Below, in pieces: positions 23,057-34,227 of a stretch of 64,000 nucleotides of DNA; within the stretch, counting starts at the first letter, position 1, and every line of letters starts with the position of its first letter. Made by a program: the position numbers and the translations under genes. The stretch lies in the NCBI RefSeq assembly GCF_019578655.1, contig NC_063258.1, positions 24,060,802 to 24,124,801 on the forward strand, written 5' to 3'. This DNA comes from Ricinus communis (Eukaryota; Streptophyta; Magnoliopsida; Malpighiales; Euphorbiaceae). The notes under the pieces are model-generated. The model saw only the letters and a list, made by a program, of their open reading frames with translations. It was not told where the DNA came from and did no database searches.

Positions 23057-24430
23057 GATAATAATATATGTAGAAATTATTAATCAAAATTGCTATATAA
23101 AAACTTAGTATGACACATGTATAGAGGATATATGACTTTAACTCACAGTTTTGCTGCGCTTTGCAGTCTGCTCCTACGTCTTGGGTGGAGCTGGCTGGAT
23201 GGACAGATTAATTATTTATGAAAATAACTCAATTAGATATTCTTAATTTTTTCTAGGCCCAGACTTCTAGATTAGACTACCTAAAAAATTCCGACTCGGG
23301 CAAAACCTTTCCCAAAATATAGACGTTTACTTCCCGTATAACGTACTTCAAATATTCCACATTTATTTAACAGGAGTCGGACCACTAAAACTGTATTATT
23401 TTTCCGATTCAGCCACATAAGCCAAATCACAATTCAAAAAAATAGCGGCAAAAATAATAATATTATTTCCGATACAACCACACAATATTCCTCACATTTA
23501 ATTCAATTAATCACAGCCTAATTTTACATAATAGAATATTAACTTCTCCAGTAAATTTAAAATCAGGCGACTAATTAATTAATTAATTTAATTATTTAAT
23601 TATATCTAACAATTAATACATAGAATATTTTCTAACAATTTTAAAATAATTTTCAAAGTCTACATAATATTATATCGAGTCAAAATCCGAACTTTCGCAC
23701 GTTCGGAAAACACCGGTATCTGAAAGCCGGTACCGCCTACAGTGTTGGATTTCGAATCGAGAGATGGCTACGCAAAGGTTGAGTTGCAGGGAGTTCAAAA
23801 ACACCAAAATCACAGCCTAACTGTTGCCAAAAAAGCTAGATCATGGAGGAGGAAAATCGGCTCCGGTAAGGCTATACGAAGGCTACCGGCGGAGAAAAAC
23901 GACTAGGAGGGGCTGCCTTAGGGTTGTCGATGGTGGGGAGCTCGTTCCTGGTGTCGGATAGGCGAAAGGGCGGCGGCAGGAGGTCAAACCGGTGATGGCA
24001 ATGTAGGAGGCGGCTTCTCCTCCTTGCTGCGACGAGGGAACAGCGAGAGAAAGGGGAAAAGGACGCGCCATCGAGAATAGGAAGGAGGAGGGAAGTCGGG
24101 TGGCTGGTGGCAGTGGGATTGTGGTCAGAAATGGAAGGGAGTGAGGGAGAAGGGAGAAAAGGGTGACGGGCGAGAAAGAAGAAGAAAGGGAGAGGAAAAA
24201 GAATTTTGTTATATTTTTTTTAATAAAAAAAAAAAAATACAAATGAATTCTCCCTGCTACAAGGACACTCTTGACTAATTTATTATTATTATTTATTTAT
24301 TTATATATATATATATAAAATAATTAATCCACCAATATTTAATATATTATTAATTCTAAAAATAGATTATCAAATTACTTCTAATAAAAATTAAAATAAT
24401 TAAAATTTAAATTTATTGTGCGGTAAAAAA
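21989..24430 (-). mobile_element. 5' LTR of the gypsy element, about 2.4 kb
   Basis: Its PBS-side end (GGTCACGGGCCCACAGATCG and CGTGATA on the minus strand) matches the end of the solo LTR at 45018-47737, as do CTGTGAGTTAAAGTCATAT and GCTCTCTAGGCGCCAGTC. A GC-rich segment (about 23750-24200) follows a purine-rich run, as in the other two LTRs of this family. A (TA)n tract interrupts it at 22991-23052. The distal end near 24430 is degenerate and was placed approximately. Confidence 0.75.
22991..23052. repeat. (TA)n microsatellite inside the gypsy LTR
   Basis: About 31 uninterrupted TA units. The related LTR at 45018-47737 has no such tract at the equivalent point, so it arose after the copies diverged. 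Confidence 0.95.
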
Positions 24431-25378
24431 TGGAGTCGGTACTTAAGAAAGTCTTGTCTACTCTAAAAACTTCCAAGTCTGCCACTACTATTAATAATGA
24501 GGGGTGGCAATAAGATGATCTCAATGCTTCAATTTCAGAGTTTTGTGTTCTCTAATATATATAGTGTAATCTTATTACTTGTTATATATGATATACAATT
24601 AAGTTTTTTTTTTCTTAATTTTGTTAGGGATTCTATTATTGTTTTAGATATTACAATTAAATTTAATTTTAACAATTAATGTCTCTAAATAGAATATTAA
24701 ATGACAAATATAATATTTTAATACATTAGAAATATATTTGGTTTATTATTTATTCATTTAAAATGAGATTTAATTATAAAAGAAGAAAAATATTGATATT
24801 TAATACATTGTTAATTTGATTGGTTCATTTACAATGATATTATGAATAATAAAGAAAGAAAGAAAAAGATAAAATTTTGAAGATAATTGTAAAAGAAGGG
24901 TCTTTATTTTTTTTGATTTATAAAGATAAAGGGTTTCAGACTATATTTATTTAAAATTTATAAAATTTATAGAATTTTTATTGTAAATTTGAAATTTATG
25001 GAAAGTTAATTTATAATTTTACATATTTAAATTTATGTGGAATTAAATATAACTAAACTAAACTCTAATAAAATAGTTAAAATTTTCATATCAATCTTAC
25101 ATTAGTTTGTTAATGTATTTTATAGTACCAAAATATCACCTTCAATTTTATAATTTCTATTTATTTTCTCTTTCAAGTATTTTTTTTTTCAAATGAAATA
25201 AATTCTTTAATAGATTTTAACAAAAATGTGATTTTTTTTATGAATTTATTATTTTGTAATTTTTAGTATGTAATATTTTTAGACAAAAAAAAAGATATAT
25301 ACTTACAAATTATGATAAAAAAAAAAGTATATCACCATTATAAAGTTTTGATTTGTAAAGCTATAATTATATTATTGC
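24431..25378. other. AT-rich intergenic stretch
   Basis: Nothing coding recognised. A GAGGGGTGGCAATAAG block near 24500 resembles the end of a hAT-type element but no partner end was found. Confidence 0.5.
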
Positions 25379-25545
25379 TCGTATTTGATAATATGAGTTT
25401 GAAATTTAATAACTACATTCACTTCGATAAGCTATTATTATTTAACCGTTAAATTACGGTTTAAAAAGTCACATGATCCGATGAGATTGATTTAATAGTC
25501 AAATAATAACGTTATTAAGCTTTAAATCCATATTATCAAATACGA
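25379..25545. mobile_element. 167-bp MITE with long terminal inverted repeats
   Basis: The left end TCGTATTTGATAATATGAGT and the right end, read in reverse as TCGTATTTGATAATATGGAT, match at 18 of the first 20 bases, and the similarity continues for about 34 bases to TTAATAA. The interior also folds (TTAACCGTTAAATTACGGTTTA). No coding sequence; the target duplication is unclear. Confidence 0.7.
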
Positions 25546-26714
25546 AAAATATGATAATAATGATTGATCAAAGTAAAAATAGCTCGATTATCAATCGATG
25601 CTTTTAACAGTAAAATACATCTTTTTATTATAGTTTTTAATTTTATTTTTTATATTTAAAATACAGATATTAAAAATTATAAAATGATGAAATTATAATT
25701 TTTTTTTTTTACTTATCTCGACTACATATAATTAGAACCAAGTTAGCATATTGTGAAGAATTGAGGGAATAGGACTAATAGAAAATCTTTTGTATAATCT
25801 TAAGACCTAATTTAAAAATAAAGTAATTTTTTTAAAAGTTTAATAGAAAAAATATATAATTTATAATCAAAATTTATTATTTTTAATAATAATACTAGCT
25901 GTGGTTGACATTATAAAATTAGTAGCATAAATGCATCGCAATGGAGTCTTTTTTTAGTTAAATGATAAAATAATATTAAAAGTATTTAAGTGGTAACTTA
26001 ATTTAGTTGTATTTTTAGATGAGTTCGAATTTATAAGAGAAATTGATTTGATGAATTTGAGGTAAGGTTTAGTAATAGTTTGTCTGGTATTACAGTTAAG
26101 TGTGTAAAAACAAAAATGAAGTTACAATTTTTATTATTTTTTTATTTTTATAACTTATTTTTATCAAATTTATTCTAAAAAAAATTAATTTATTAGTTTC
26201 TTTAGAAATTTTAATTTTCTTTGAAAAAGCAAGTCTAGTAGCTACAGCAGCCAAATAGAGTCTGAGTGAAAAACTTGCTCTCATTGGCTCAATAGATGCA
26301 AATTGTTGTGGATTTTAAAGTATTATAATTTATAATTACGTAAGTTTAAAAATAATTTTTATACAATTATTTTAATAAAATTTAGATTAAGTTTATATGA
26401 AAATTTTACTATATAATTTTTATATAAAATTTTTACATACTAATTTTTTAAAAATTTCTGAAAGGTTGCTTTGAGAAGGGTGTAAAAGCCATATAAATTT
26501 AATAAAAAATCATAAAAAAATTCAAAAAATATTTAAAAAATCAAAATTTGCCTGCAAATTATGAACTCTTAACCCCAAGCATAAGCAATTGTTTACCAAT
26601 TGGCACGATCATCAATAACTAGTATTTATTCCAAATCCATTTAAATAAGTTGGAATCCTAAGATTTTAAAACAATAAAGTATGCACCACTCTTTCTATCT
26701 TAAATTACAAATCT
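25546..26714. other. AT-rich intergenic stretch
   Basis: No gene or resolved element. Tracts of T and A and short AT-rich words only. Confidence 0.5.
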
Positions 26715-26960
26715 CTACGGAGCCGAGCTGTTTATGAGATTATTCGTGAAGATAAACAAGCCGAGCTTGAATTTCATTTTGAGCTCGTTTATTAAATGAG
26801 CCGAGCTCAAGTTTAGTAGTACTCGACTCGCCTGAGCTGGCAAGCTGACTCGTTAAAAAACTTGTGAGCTGGCTCGTTTAAGAAGTCGGAAGCTAGCTCA
26901 TTAAGGAGCTCGCAAGCTGACACGTTTAAGAAACTTGCAAGCTAGCTTGTGCATTAGGTC
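26715..26960. repeat. GAGCTC-rich dispersed repeat with internal short repeats
   Basis: Contains GCCGAGCTTGAATTTCATTT and ATGAGCCGAGCTCAAG, followed by about four degenerate repeats of the form GCAAGCTGACTCGTTTAAGAA spaced about 25-30 bases apart (26848-26945). It shares vocabulary with 11890-12140, 13255-13445, 15368-15765 and 27655-28105. Confidence 0.6.
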
Positions 26961-27654
26961 AATAAATAAATAAATATTATACTTTAATTGAAAAATAAAT
27001 AAATAAATAGATTATAAAAATTTAAATATTATTACATTAAAATAACAATGTATACCAACAAGTTAGATTTTAATTATAAATATTCTAATTGAATGATTTT
27101 AATGTCAATTAAGTAAGTGCTAATTTATTAACATGGTTAATTAAATTGACATTTAGTTATGTACATTTAATTATTATTAATATATTACCATTTTATTTTT
27201 TTGTCATAAATTAATTTAAGTAGAATAATAAAATAAAAAATATGTATAAAAATAATTTAATGTTGTGTAGAATATAGTTAACTTAAATCAACATAAACTA
27301 TGTTGCTTTACACTAAAACTACATAGTAGTTTCAGTGTTGAATAAACATGCATATATTATGTAAATGCTTAAAGATATTACTATAAAATTACATAATTTT
27401 GATGTTGAATAAATAAGCATATATTATATAAATGCTTAAAGATATTTAAAAATTATAGTTTATATATTTATAAATTAATAAAGCATGAGTAAATATTTTT
27501 ATAATATGCTTAACGTGAAGCTTGTAAATAGAATAAGTACTGTATAAATTAACATAAAAGGTATTATAGTCTAACTGATAAAAGAAAGGCACTGGAGTAA
27601 GAACTATTATAAATTAACATGAGTAAATATTTTTATAATATCTTTAATGTAAAG

Positions 27655-28105
27655 CTTATGAAGCTAGGCTCGACTGTTTGCACCCTAGTTCTGATCGAAT
27701 TATAAATGAATTTGAAACAACTTTGAGATAAAATTCTATAGAGTTCATCGAACTATTCTATTTTTTTCTATCTAGAATTTGATTTAATTATTTTAGTTTC
27801 TTAATATACATGCATATTTTGGTTTTATGTATAATTTATTTATAATTGTAAAATTTATAATTATATATATAGTAAAATCGAGCTTGCTTAACGAGTTTGA
27901 AATTGAGCCAAATCCAAGCTTAGCTCGTTTATATAAATACCGAACTTATTATGATCAGAGCTTGAATATATCAAAATTACAACAAGCTGAACTCAAGTTC
28001 TAAAATATAATAAAATTATCAAGTTCGAGCTCAGTTAAATCTTTTACAAACCGAGCCCGAACATTGAAAAACTTGGCTCAGTTCGACTTGTTTGTACCTC
28101 TACCA
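27655..28105. repeat. GAGCTC-rich repeat bounded by two GTTTGNACC ends
   Basis: The segment has GCTCGACTGTTTGCACCCTAG near its left border (27668-27688) and GTTCGACTTGTTTGTACCTCTA at its right border (28081-28102). Both resemble the GACTCGTTTGCACCCCTA end common to a widespread plant repeat. Between them are GAGCTTGCTTAACGAG, AAGCTTAGCTCGTTTATA and AAGTTCGAGCTCAG. Confidence 0.5.
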
Positions 28106-29690
28106 TTAACCATTTTTCATCAGCAAAGACTTGAGCAATCCACTCTAAGAAGTTGTTATATTATAATACAAGTATACTTAAGCACTAAATCTACATCTTT
28201 CTATCCAACTCAATATCATGCATCTAAAATAGACAAATACCTTAATCAAAGTTATCGGTTTGTCATAAATGATCGGTATCAGCTTAATTCCAGTAAATTA
28301 GGATCATATTAAATACGCTATATAATAAAAAATTATCAATGGATATTTTGTTCAAATAACTCTTCAACGACAAAGTTAGTAATCTGATAAAAATTTAACC
28401 AAATAACATCATAGTCAAATATTTGATTTGTTTAGATATTTATACTTAATTAAAAAAGATATAGGGAAAATTACTATTACCTTTATGAGAATTGCCATAA
28501 TTTATAAATTCAACCCTGCATTTCCAAAAGTGAATTAATAATCTATTGCCGTTTGCTTCCGTCAACTTGTACACCCCTCCGTCTATTTTTCTATTAGTCA
28601 ATTCGGTCAAAAGACTTAATTTATAATAAAAAAATTAATTTAGTCCTTAAACTTATTATTAATATTAAATTCATCCAAAATTAAATTTTTGTCAAATTTG
28701 AATAAAACTAAATTTAGTTCTAGAATATTTTCATTTTAGTTTATAATAAAAAATAATTAAATTAAAACTTTTAACTATAATTACTAAGTAAAACTCTCTA
28801 TATTTTTATTTGGTGTTTAAGAAATTTTTTTTCTCTTTTCTCCCACTTTATTGTTTAATTTATTTTCTTTTCTCACATTTTAATTTATTTTTTCTTTTTT
28901 TTTTACTTTTACCAAAAAAATAAAAATTACAAATATTAATAAAATAAAGTGTATAAAAACTTGTAATGCATTTATTAAAAGAATAAAAATGTATTAAAAT
29001 ATTATTTTATAATATGACTCTTTAAAATAAAAAATTTGACATATATAAAAAGTGCGTTAGAAATGTCTTAAGGAATCGGTGTTGTAGAAAAACCTAAGTT
29101 TCAAAGTCTATCCTAGGCTTAAGCTTCTCTCTTGATTTTCAGTTTTAACTTGATCAAGAGATCAAAATTTGATTACTTTTATATTTTTATCCCATCAATG
29201 AATAATGAGGATAGAGATGAACCCTAATCAGAACCATGATTTGAAGTGTTGAGTGTTAACAAAAAAAAAAAAAAACAATGAGCCTCTTCTATAAAATCTT
29301 AATTTTCTTGTCATTGTATTTCCAAATAAATGAACACTTAAGTCAAGGTAGACCACCCCAAAATATACTCTCTTTCTTTAGAGCAAAAAACAGCTGACTT
29401 CATGAGGAGCCCATTTGATCAATTCAGCTTAGAATTTTCTTCATTGTTATAAAACCCCACACCACACCCAATGAGTAAGGCGTACATCCATCATCACATG
29501 CCGACCGTTAGATCATTTATATCTCCATAACCTATCAGTTTCGAACGGTTGATACAAATGGAGGGAACAGAAAAAACTGAAGCGAACAAACCCATTATTA
29601 TTTTAAAAAAAATTCTAATATAAATATCAAATATGTTTGGTTGGTCCACTGATATGAGACTTTAAGGAGGCAAAAGGACTGACGTGGAGA
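28106..29690. other. AT-rich intergenic stretch upstream of the BTB gene
   Basis: No gene recognised. Low-complexity AT-rich DNA with a poly(A) tract near 29262-29275. The small frame at 28064-28312 has no family features. Confidence 0.5.
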
Positions 29691-29691
29691 A

Positions 29692-29748
29692 AAAGAGAGA
29701 TAGAGAGAGAGAGATATCAGCATTAAACAAATGAGAGAGATTATATAA
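29692..29748 (+). promoter_or_regulatory. Core promoter of the BTB/POZ gene: (GA)n tract and TATA box
   Basis: A GAGAGA-rich tract (about 29692-29714) is followed by a TATATAA box at 29742-29748, about 585 bases before the start codon. The stretch between is pyrimidine-rich, as in plant 5' leaders. A minor upstream frame (29768-30010) could be a leader ORF but nothing supports translation. Confidence 0.55.
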
Positions 29749-30332
29749 GAGAAATGAGTCGACGTTTTTGAATTTCAACAGCTATAAATTCTCTAATTTC
29801 CCTCTGTTAATTTCCATAAAATTCAATACCCATCTCCAAAAACCTTACCTTTTCAAAACCCAGATCTCAGTTTCTTTCAATTTGATGAAAATTTTGTTCC
29901 TTTTGATCAATCTTTATACTTCTCTGTTTTTGAAGTTCTGTTATTTTGTTTGGCTGCCTCAAGCGACAGGAACTTGTGTTGTTGACTTCTTTGTTCAAGA
30001 ATCAGCCTGAAACTTCGTTCTTTTGCATCTTTCTATCCTTCTGTCTGTATAATCCTCTTATGATGATGGTCTTGTAGCGATTAAATTACCCAGTTATTGA
30101 AATTTTATTTTTAATCCATTTATTTATCTCAAAGTAAAACAAACACAATCCCATAATTCCCTCCAGCTTTCCAGGAAAAGATTTGTCTGATTCTCTTATT
30201 TTTGAATTCTGTCTTCAGTGTGTCCGATTCTTAAACTATCCAGTTACCACCTCTGATTCTCAATTCAATTTCCTCTGTTTTCTCTGTTTTTAAATCCATT
30301 AAACCCTTCAAATTCTCCATTAAAATTCCAAC

Positions 30333-31667
30333 ATGAAAATTCCCAAAGATAGAATCAGATTCAATGTAGGAGGCAGAATCTTTGAAACAACCTCAACAAC
30401 TTTAGCTAATGCAGGAAGAAATTCATTTTTTGGTGCATTATTTGATGATAACTGGTCGTTTATCATCAATGATACGAATCCCAATAGTGAATTCTTTATT
30501 GATAGAAATCCTGATTGTTTCAGTATCCTCCTTGATCTCCTCCGCACCGGTGATCTTCACATCCCTTCTCATGTCCCCGAAAGAATGCTTCATAAAGAGG
30601 CCGCATTTTATGGTCTTTTAGACCATGTAAGATCAGCCAAATGGGGTCCATTTGATGGCAATAGGCTCCGTCATTCCCGGTCAGTGACCGGTCGGGCCCC
30701 GGGGGATGGCACTGCCATTCGTGCTGGGCCAGATGGTGGGTGCTGTGTAGCTCACGGTAGCATGGTTCATGTGTATGATTGGATGATGGAAGAACACCCA
30801 CCAATTAATCTTGATTATCAAAGAGTTAATGATGTGGGTTGGATTGATTCTGAGAATGTGATTGTTAGTGCTTGTGAACGATTAGGCCGTGGTGATGGGG
30901 GGATGGGATTGTTTAGTAAGAGTACTGGGGAGTTGAGGTATAAGTTTCAAGTTTGTCATGAAAATCAATTTAAGAGTTATACAGCTGGAGCTTTGAGTAC
31001 TAGTTCTGATTATAGAATTTTTACTAGTTGTAAAGGAAGGAGCAATGAGTATGGTATTGGAGTGTGGGACCAAATTACTGGTAAACAGATTGATTTCTTT
31101 TATGAGAGTCCAGGTTGGTCATTAGGTGATGCTGATAAATTGCAGTGGTTGAATGGAAGTAATTGTTTGTTGGTGGCTACTTTGTTTCCTAGAAAGGATA
31201 ATTGTTACATTAGTTTGTTGGATTTTAGAGAGAAGAGGATGGTTTGGTCTTGGTCTGATATTGGTGCTCCTATAACTGTGGATGAGAAACGAGTTCGTGA
31301 TGCTATAGCTATGGAGGATTGTAATTCTATTTGTGTGGTGAACGAGTATGAGGATTTGGGGTTTATGGATTTGAGAATTAGTGGAGGAAGTGTGAGGTGG
31401 AGCTCAAGGAGTCGACTGATGAAGGGGAAGATGCCTGATGAGCCTTGTTATCCCAAACTGGCATTACATGAGGGACAGTTGTTTTCATCAATGGATGATT
31501 GCATATCTATGTTTTGTGGTCCTGACTGGGTATTGACATCCAGGCTTCGACGGAGTTATGGAGGTTCAATTTGTGATTTTTCGATTGGTGGAGATCGACT
31601 CTTTGCACTTCACAGTGAGGAAAATGTCTTTGATGTATGGGAGACTACACCTCCTCCAATTATATGA
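30333..31667 (+). CDS. BTB/POZ domain protein, KCTD/T1-like
   Basis: Single-exon gene of 444 residues that resembles the plant BTB/POZ proteins At2g24240 and At4g30940. Residues about 6-100 form a T1-type BTB fold (IRFNVGGRIFETT near the start, FFIDRNPDCFSILLDLLRTG in the middle, then a KEAAFYGLL helix). The rest, about 130-440, is rich in Trp, Gly and Asp with repeated beta-like segments (VHVYDW, GIGVWDQITGKQIDFF, YISLLDFREKRMVWSW, VFDVWETT) that fit a WD40-like propeller. Proteins of this type are thought to recruit substrates to cullin-3 ubiquitin ligases; that role is inferred. The length matches the family and both ends are complete. The start is the first Met before the BTB fold. It is convergent with the FAD6 gene downstream. 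Confidence 0.9.
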   Translation: MKIPKDRIRFNVGGRIFETTSTTLANAGRNSFFGALFDDNWSFIINDTNPNSEFFIDRNPDCFSILLDLLRTGDLHIPSHVPERMLHKEAAFYGLLDHVRSAKWGPFDGNRLRHSRSVTGRAPGDGTAIRAGPDGGCCVAHGSMVHVYDWMMEEHPPINLDYQRVNDVGWIDSENVIVSACERLGRGDGGMGLFSKSTGELRYKFQVCHENQFKSYTAGALSTSSDYRIFTSCKGRSNEYGIGVWDQITGKQIDFFYESPGWSLGDADKLQWLNGSNCLLVATLFPRKDNCYISLLDFREKRMVWSWSDIGAPITVDEKRVRDAIAMEDCNSICVVNEYEDLGFMDLRISGGSVRWSSRSRLMKGKMPDEPCYPKLALHEGQLFSSMDDCISMFCGPDWVLTSRLRRSYGGSICDFSIGGDRLFALHSEENVFDVWETTPPPII

Positions 31668-34227
31668 TTCAGCTTATAAGGTGTGCTTGGTTTTGCAGTT
31701 AATGTTTCTTACATTTAGATATAAGTTCTTTCTCACATATTTTCCCCCATAATTTATAGAGGATAGAAGATGGATTTCTAGTTAAGCTTTTAGGTTAGAT
31801 AAAAATAGCTAGGGAATGGAAATGTTTTATGTGTATATAGCCTTCAAATACCATGTAACTTAGAGCAATGAGTTTGTATGGGTTTTGCCCATTCTCCCAG
31901 AATGAAACTGATTGTCATTATTACAGAAATGAAACTGCTTGCTTCAAACTAATGTGAAGAGAAGAATTTTCAATTTCTATGCATACAATATGATTGGGAA
32001 TCATTTCTACAGAAAATGGATTCTTTTTCTTCTTAACTCCCTAGTGCTATTTCTTGGTAGGTTCTTAATGGAAGATGCATATAATCATTGAATGTGTATT
32101 CTTTCACACATTCTGGTTCTTTTCCCATTTTCTGAACTACCCAAGGGACAAATCTTTATATTTGTTTTTCTTTTTCTTTTTGACCCTCCTTCTTTTTTGC
32201 TCTTTTGACCTTTGCTTTCATAAAGCTGATTTCTCTCCACATGGAATGCATCCCATTGATCTCTTGAGATCTAATGAAATATTGAATGTAAATTATGTAA
32301 TATCTCTGTCTATGGTGGGAAAGAGGAGGGGAGACAGAGAGAGAAATGATGCTGGCATGTGAACAGTTTCAACTGCTATCCAGCTTTAATAGATATACAA
32401 ATGTGAGGTAGTGTCACTTGTTGCATAAAGTTGGTTCATATGCTTTATTTTCAGGTGAGATTGATTTCATTTGGTGATTGGTGTTATATCATAATGTACT
32501 TAAAATTTGATAAACTACACCAAATCTCTTTATGAGTATACCCACATCAAGCAATCGAACTCCTCAGCTTTTAAAAAAAAAAAAAATTCTTTTACCATTT
32601 GGGTATCTGAATACTGCACAACTGCTTTTCAAGACCAAATCCTACAAAACTAATTCAGAAAGCCTCTTTTTCTTAGTACTCTCAGTTTTATATATGAGTT
32701 TGTCAGAGAGAGAGAGAGAGAGAGAGGAGGGATGCTTCTTCTTTTTTTTTTTTTTTTTCCTTTTCTCTTTTGCATATGAGAGCAGTTGAAGCAACTCAAC
32801 TGCTCAGCGTACTTATATTTTGCAATTAGCACCTAGCCTTGTATGCCAATAAGCTTTTCTAGGCCACCAGACATGCCAATGATCAATACCCATATTATCT
32901 TATGCAGCTCCTCATGGCCTTCCTTTCTTCCCTTCTTTTTTTGCTTTCTGCTATTCTTGAAGTTGAACCCTCTTTTAATTTCCATTGAAGTACCTTTTCA
33001 TGGTTGTCCAATGTTTAATGATGCTTTATTGACCTTTTGTTTATGTTTTATATGACTTGTCAACACATTGCTCATCTATAGTGGGAACAAATCCCTACAA
33101 ATTAGTCCCACAGGAGACCCAGTCCCATACGCGGCTTCAATCATTTAACCCCATCAGTCTCTCTAATTTCCAAAAGAAAAGAGCCACTGGCAAGAAGATA
33201 AAAATAAAATAAATAGTAGTTTGCCAAGCTTTACCTTTTATGTTTTATTTTTAGTGTTTTTTATGTGAAGAGTCTAACATTAAACTGAATTCTTGAAGCT
33301 TGTTAAGACTAATTTAAGTATTGCAACTTGTGGAGACCAAGCTTCATGTCAGTGAGACCAAACATTTTATGCAAGACAGAAAGAAATTTGTGCAGTTCAA
33401 AATAAAATAAAATAAAATAAAAAAAGACACAGATAAATCTGTCGTTGTATTTGTCAGTATTGCTACTAGCCTAATCTTGATGCTTGTTTTAGTCATTGAA
33501 ATGACAGTGTTTGCATGTTCTTGCTGACAATTGAATCAGCAGATTCCAAGCAAAAGATGCCCATCTGGAGGCTATAAGAAAATGCACGTACTGCCCTCAT
33601 ATTCATGAGTTGAGCTCTGATATATATTTGGTTAATCTGTGGAAAGATCCATAACATGACAGTTCATAGAGAATATAATCCTATCAAAAGGTGGTTATGA
33701 TCATTCAAGGAAACTTCTATGGTTAATTGATCCCGGTAATCATAGCAAATTATGTTTTACGCCCCGGTCCACCTTGCAGTGTGAGCCGAAGGCAGGGATA
33801 CGTGCGGGACTGTTGTCCCGCTTCTTCAATTTTCTTTTTACATTTAAATTCATAATAAAATAAACTATAAAAAGTTAATATTATAAATTTTAAAATACAT
33901 GTTAAGTAAATATATTTATTATTGATTTCTTATGGATGAGCCACACGAATCCATTATTATTAAAATCAAGGCTGATCCCTATTTTTTGGCCATGTTTAGG
34001 TAAGGTTTTTTAATCTAATAACAAAAGGTGGAGTGAACTTCCAAGGAAGCTTCATTCAGATTATTGTCTTTCTTTCTATCAGAAATGTTGTCAAAAAAGA
34101 ATAATTCAATAACAGCAAGTACATGTAAAAAATTGCAATTGCAAACCTAATTTGATCTAAAGGGAAAAAGGATAATAATGGATAAGAAGGAAAGAAAAAG
34201 GTGTGGACCCAAGTGAGTCACATAAAT
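31668..34227. other. Intergenic region between convergent BTB and FAD6 genes
   Basis: Contains the two 3' flanks. A (GA)n tract at 32705-32727 is followed by a poly(T) run (about 32740-32758). A small GC-rich island at 33757-33822 holds a hairpin. The short frames here (32075-32362, 32532-32789, 32843-33055) have low-complexity translations and no recognised domains. Confidence 0.6.
33804..33821. other. Perfect 7-bp-stem hairpin in a GC-rich island
   Basis: GCGGGAC, a TGTT loop and GTCCCGC form a perfect stem, followed by a T-rich run. It sits in a 65-base GC-rich island in AT-rich surroundings between the two convergent genes. Function unknown; it may be part of a transposon remnant. Confidence 0.6.

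Larger units (their letters stand above)
18227..24430 (-). mobile_element. Decayed Ty3/gypsy retrotransposon (Tekay/Del-like), internally deleted
   Basis: Read on the minus strand: a 5' LTR (about 24430 to 21989), primer-binding site, gag remnant, protease, reverse transcriptase, then a sharp join near 18790 into the terminal about 555 bases of the 3' LTR (18227-18780). RNase H, integrase and most of the 3' LTR are missing. The two LTR parts align well between 18227-18780 and 21989-22548 but carry many differences, so the insertion is old. The protein words, the long LTR and the tRNA-Met priming fit the Tekay/Del group; lineage assignment is from memory. No matching target duplication was found: the left flank is GATTG, and the right border near 24430 is blurred. 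Confidence 0.85.

Noticed and set aside
18222..24440. Target duplication of the gypsy element
   Set aside because: Left flank GATTG has no match near the blurred right end at about 24430.
32075..33055. Small plus-strand frames downstream of the BTB gene
   Set aside because: Low-complexity, Phe- and Leu-rich translations from T-rich DNA; no family features.
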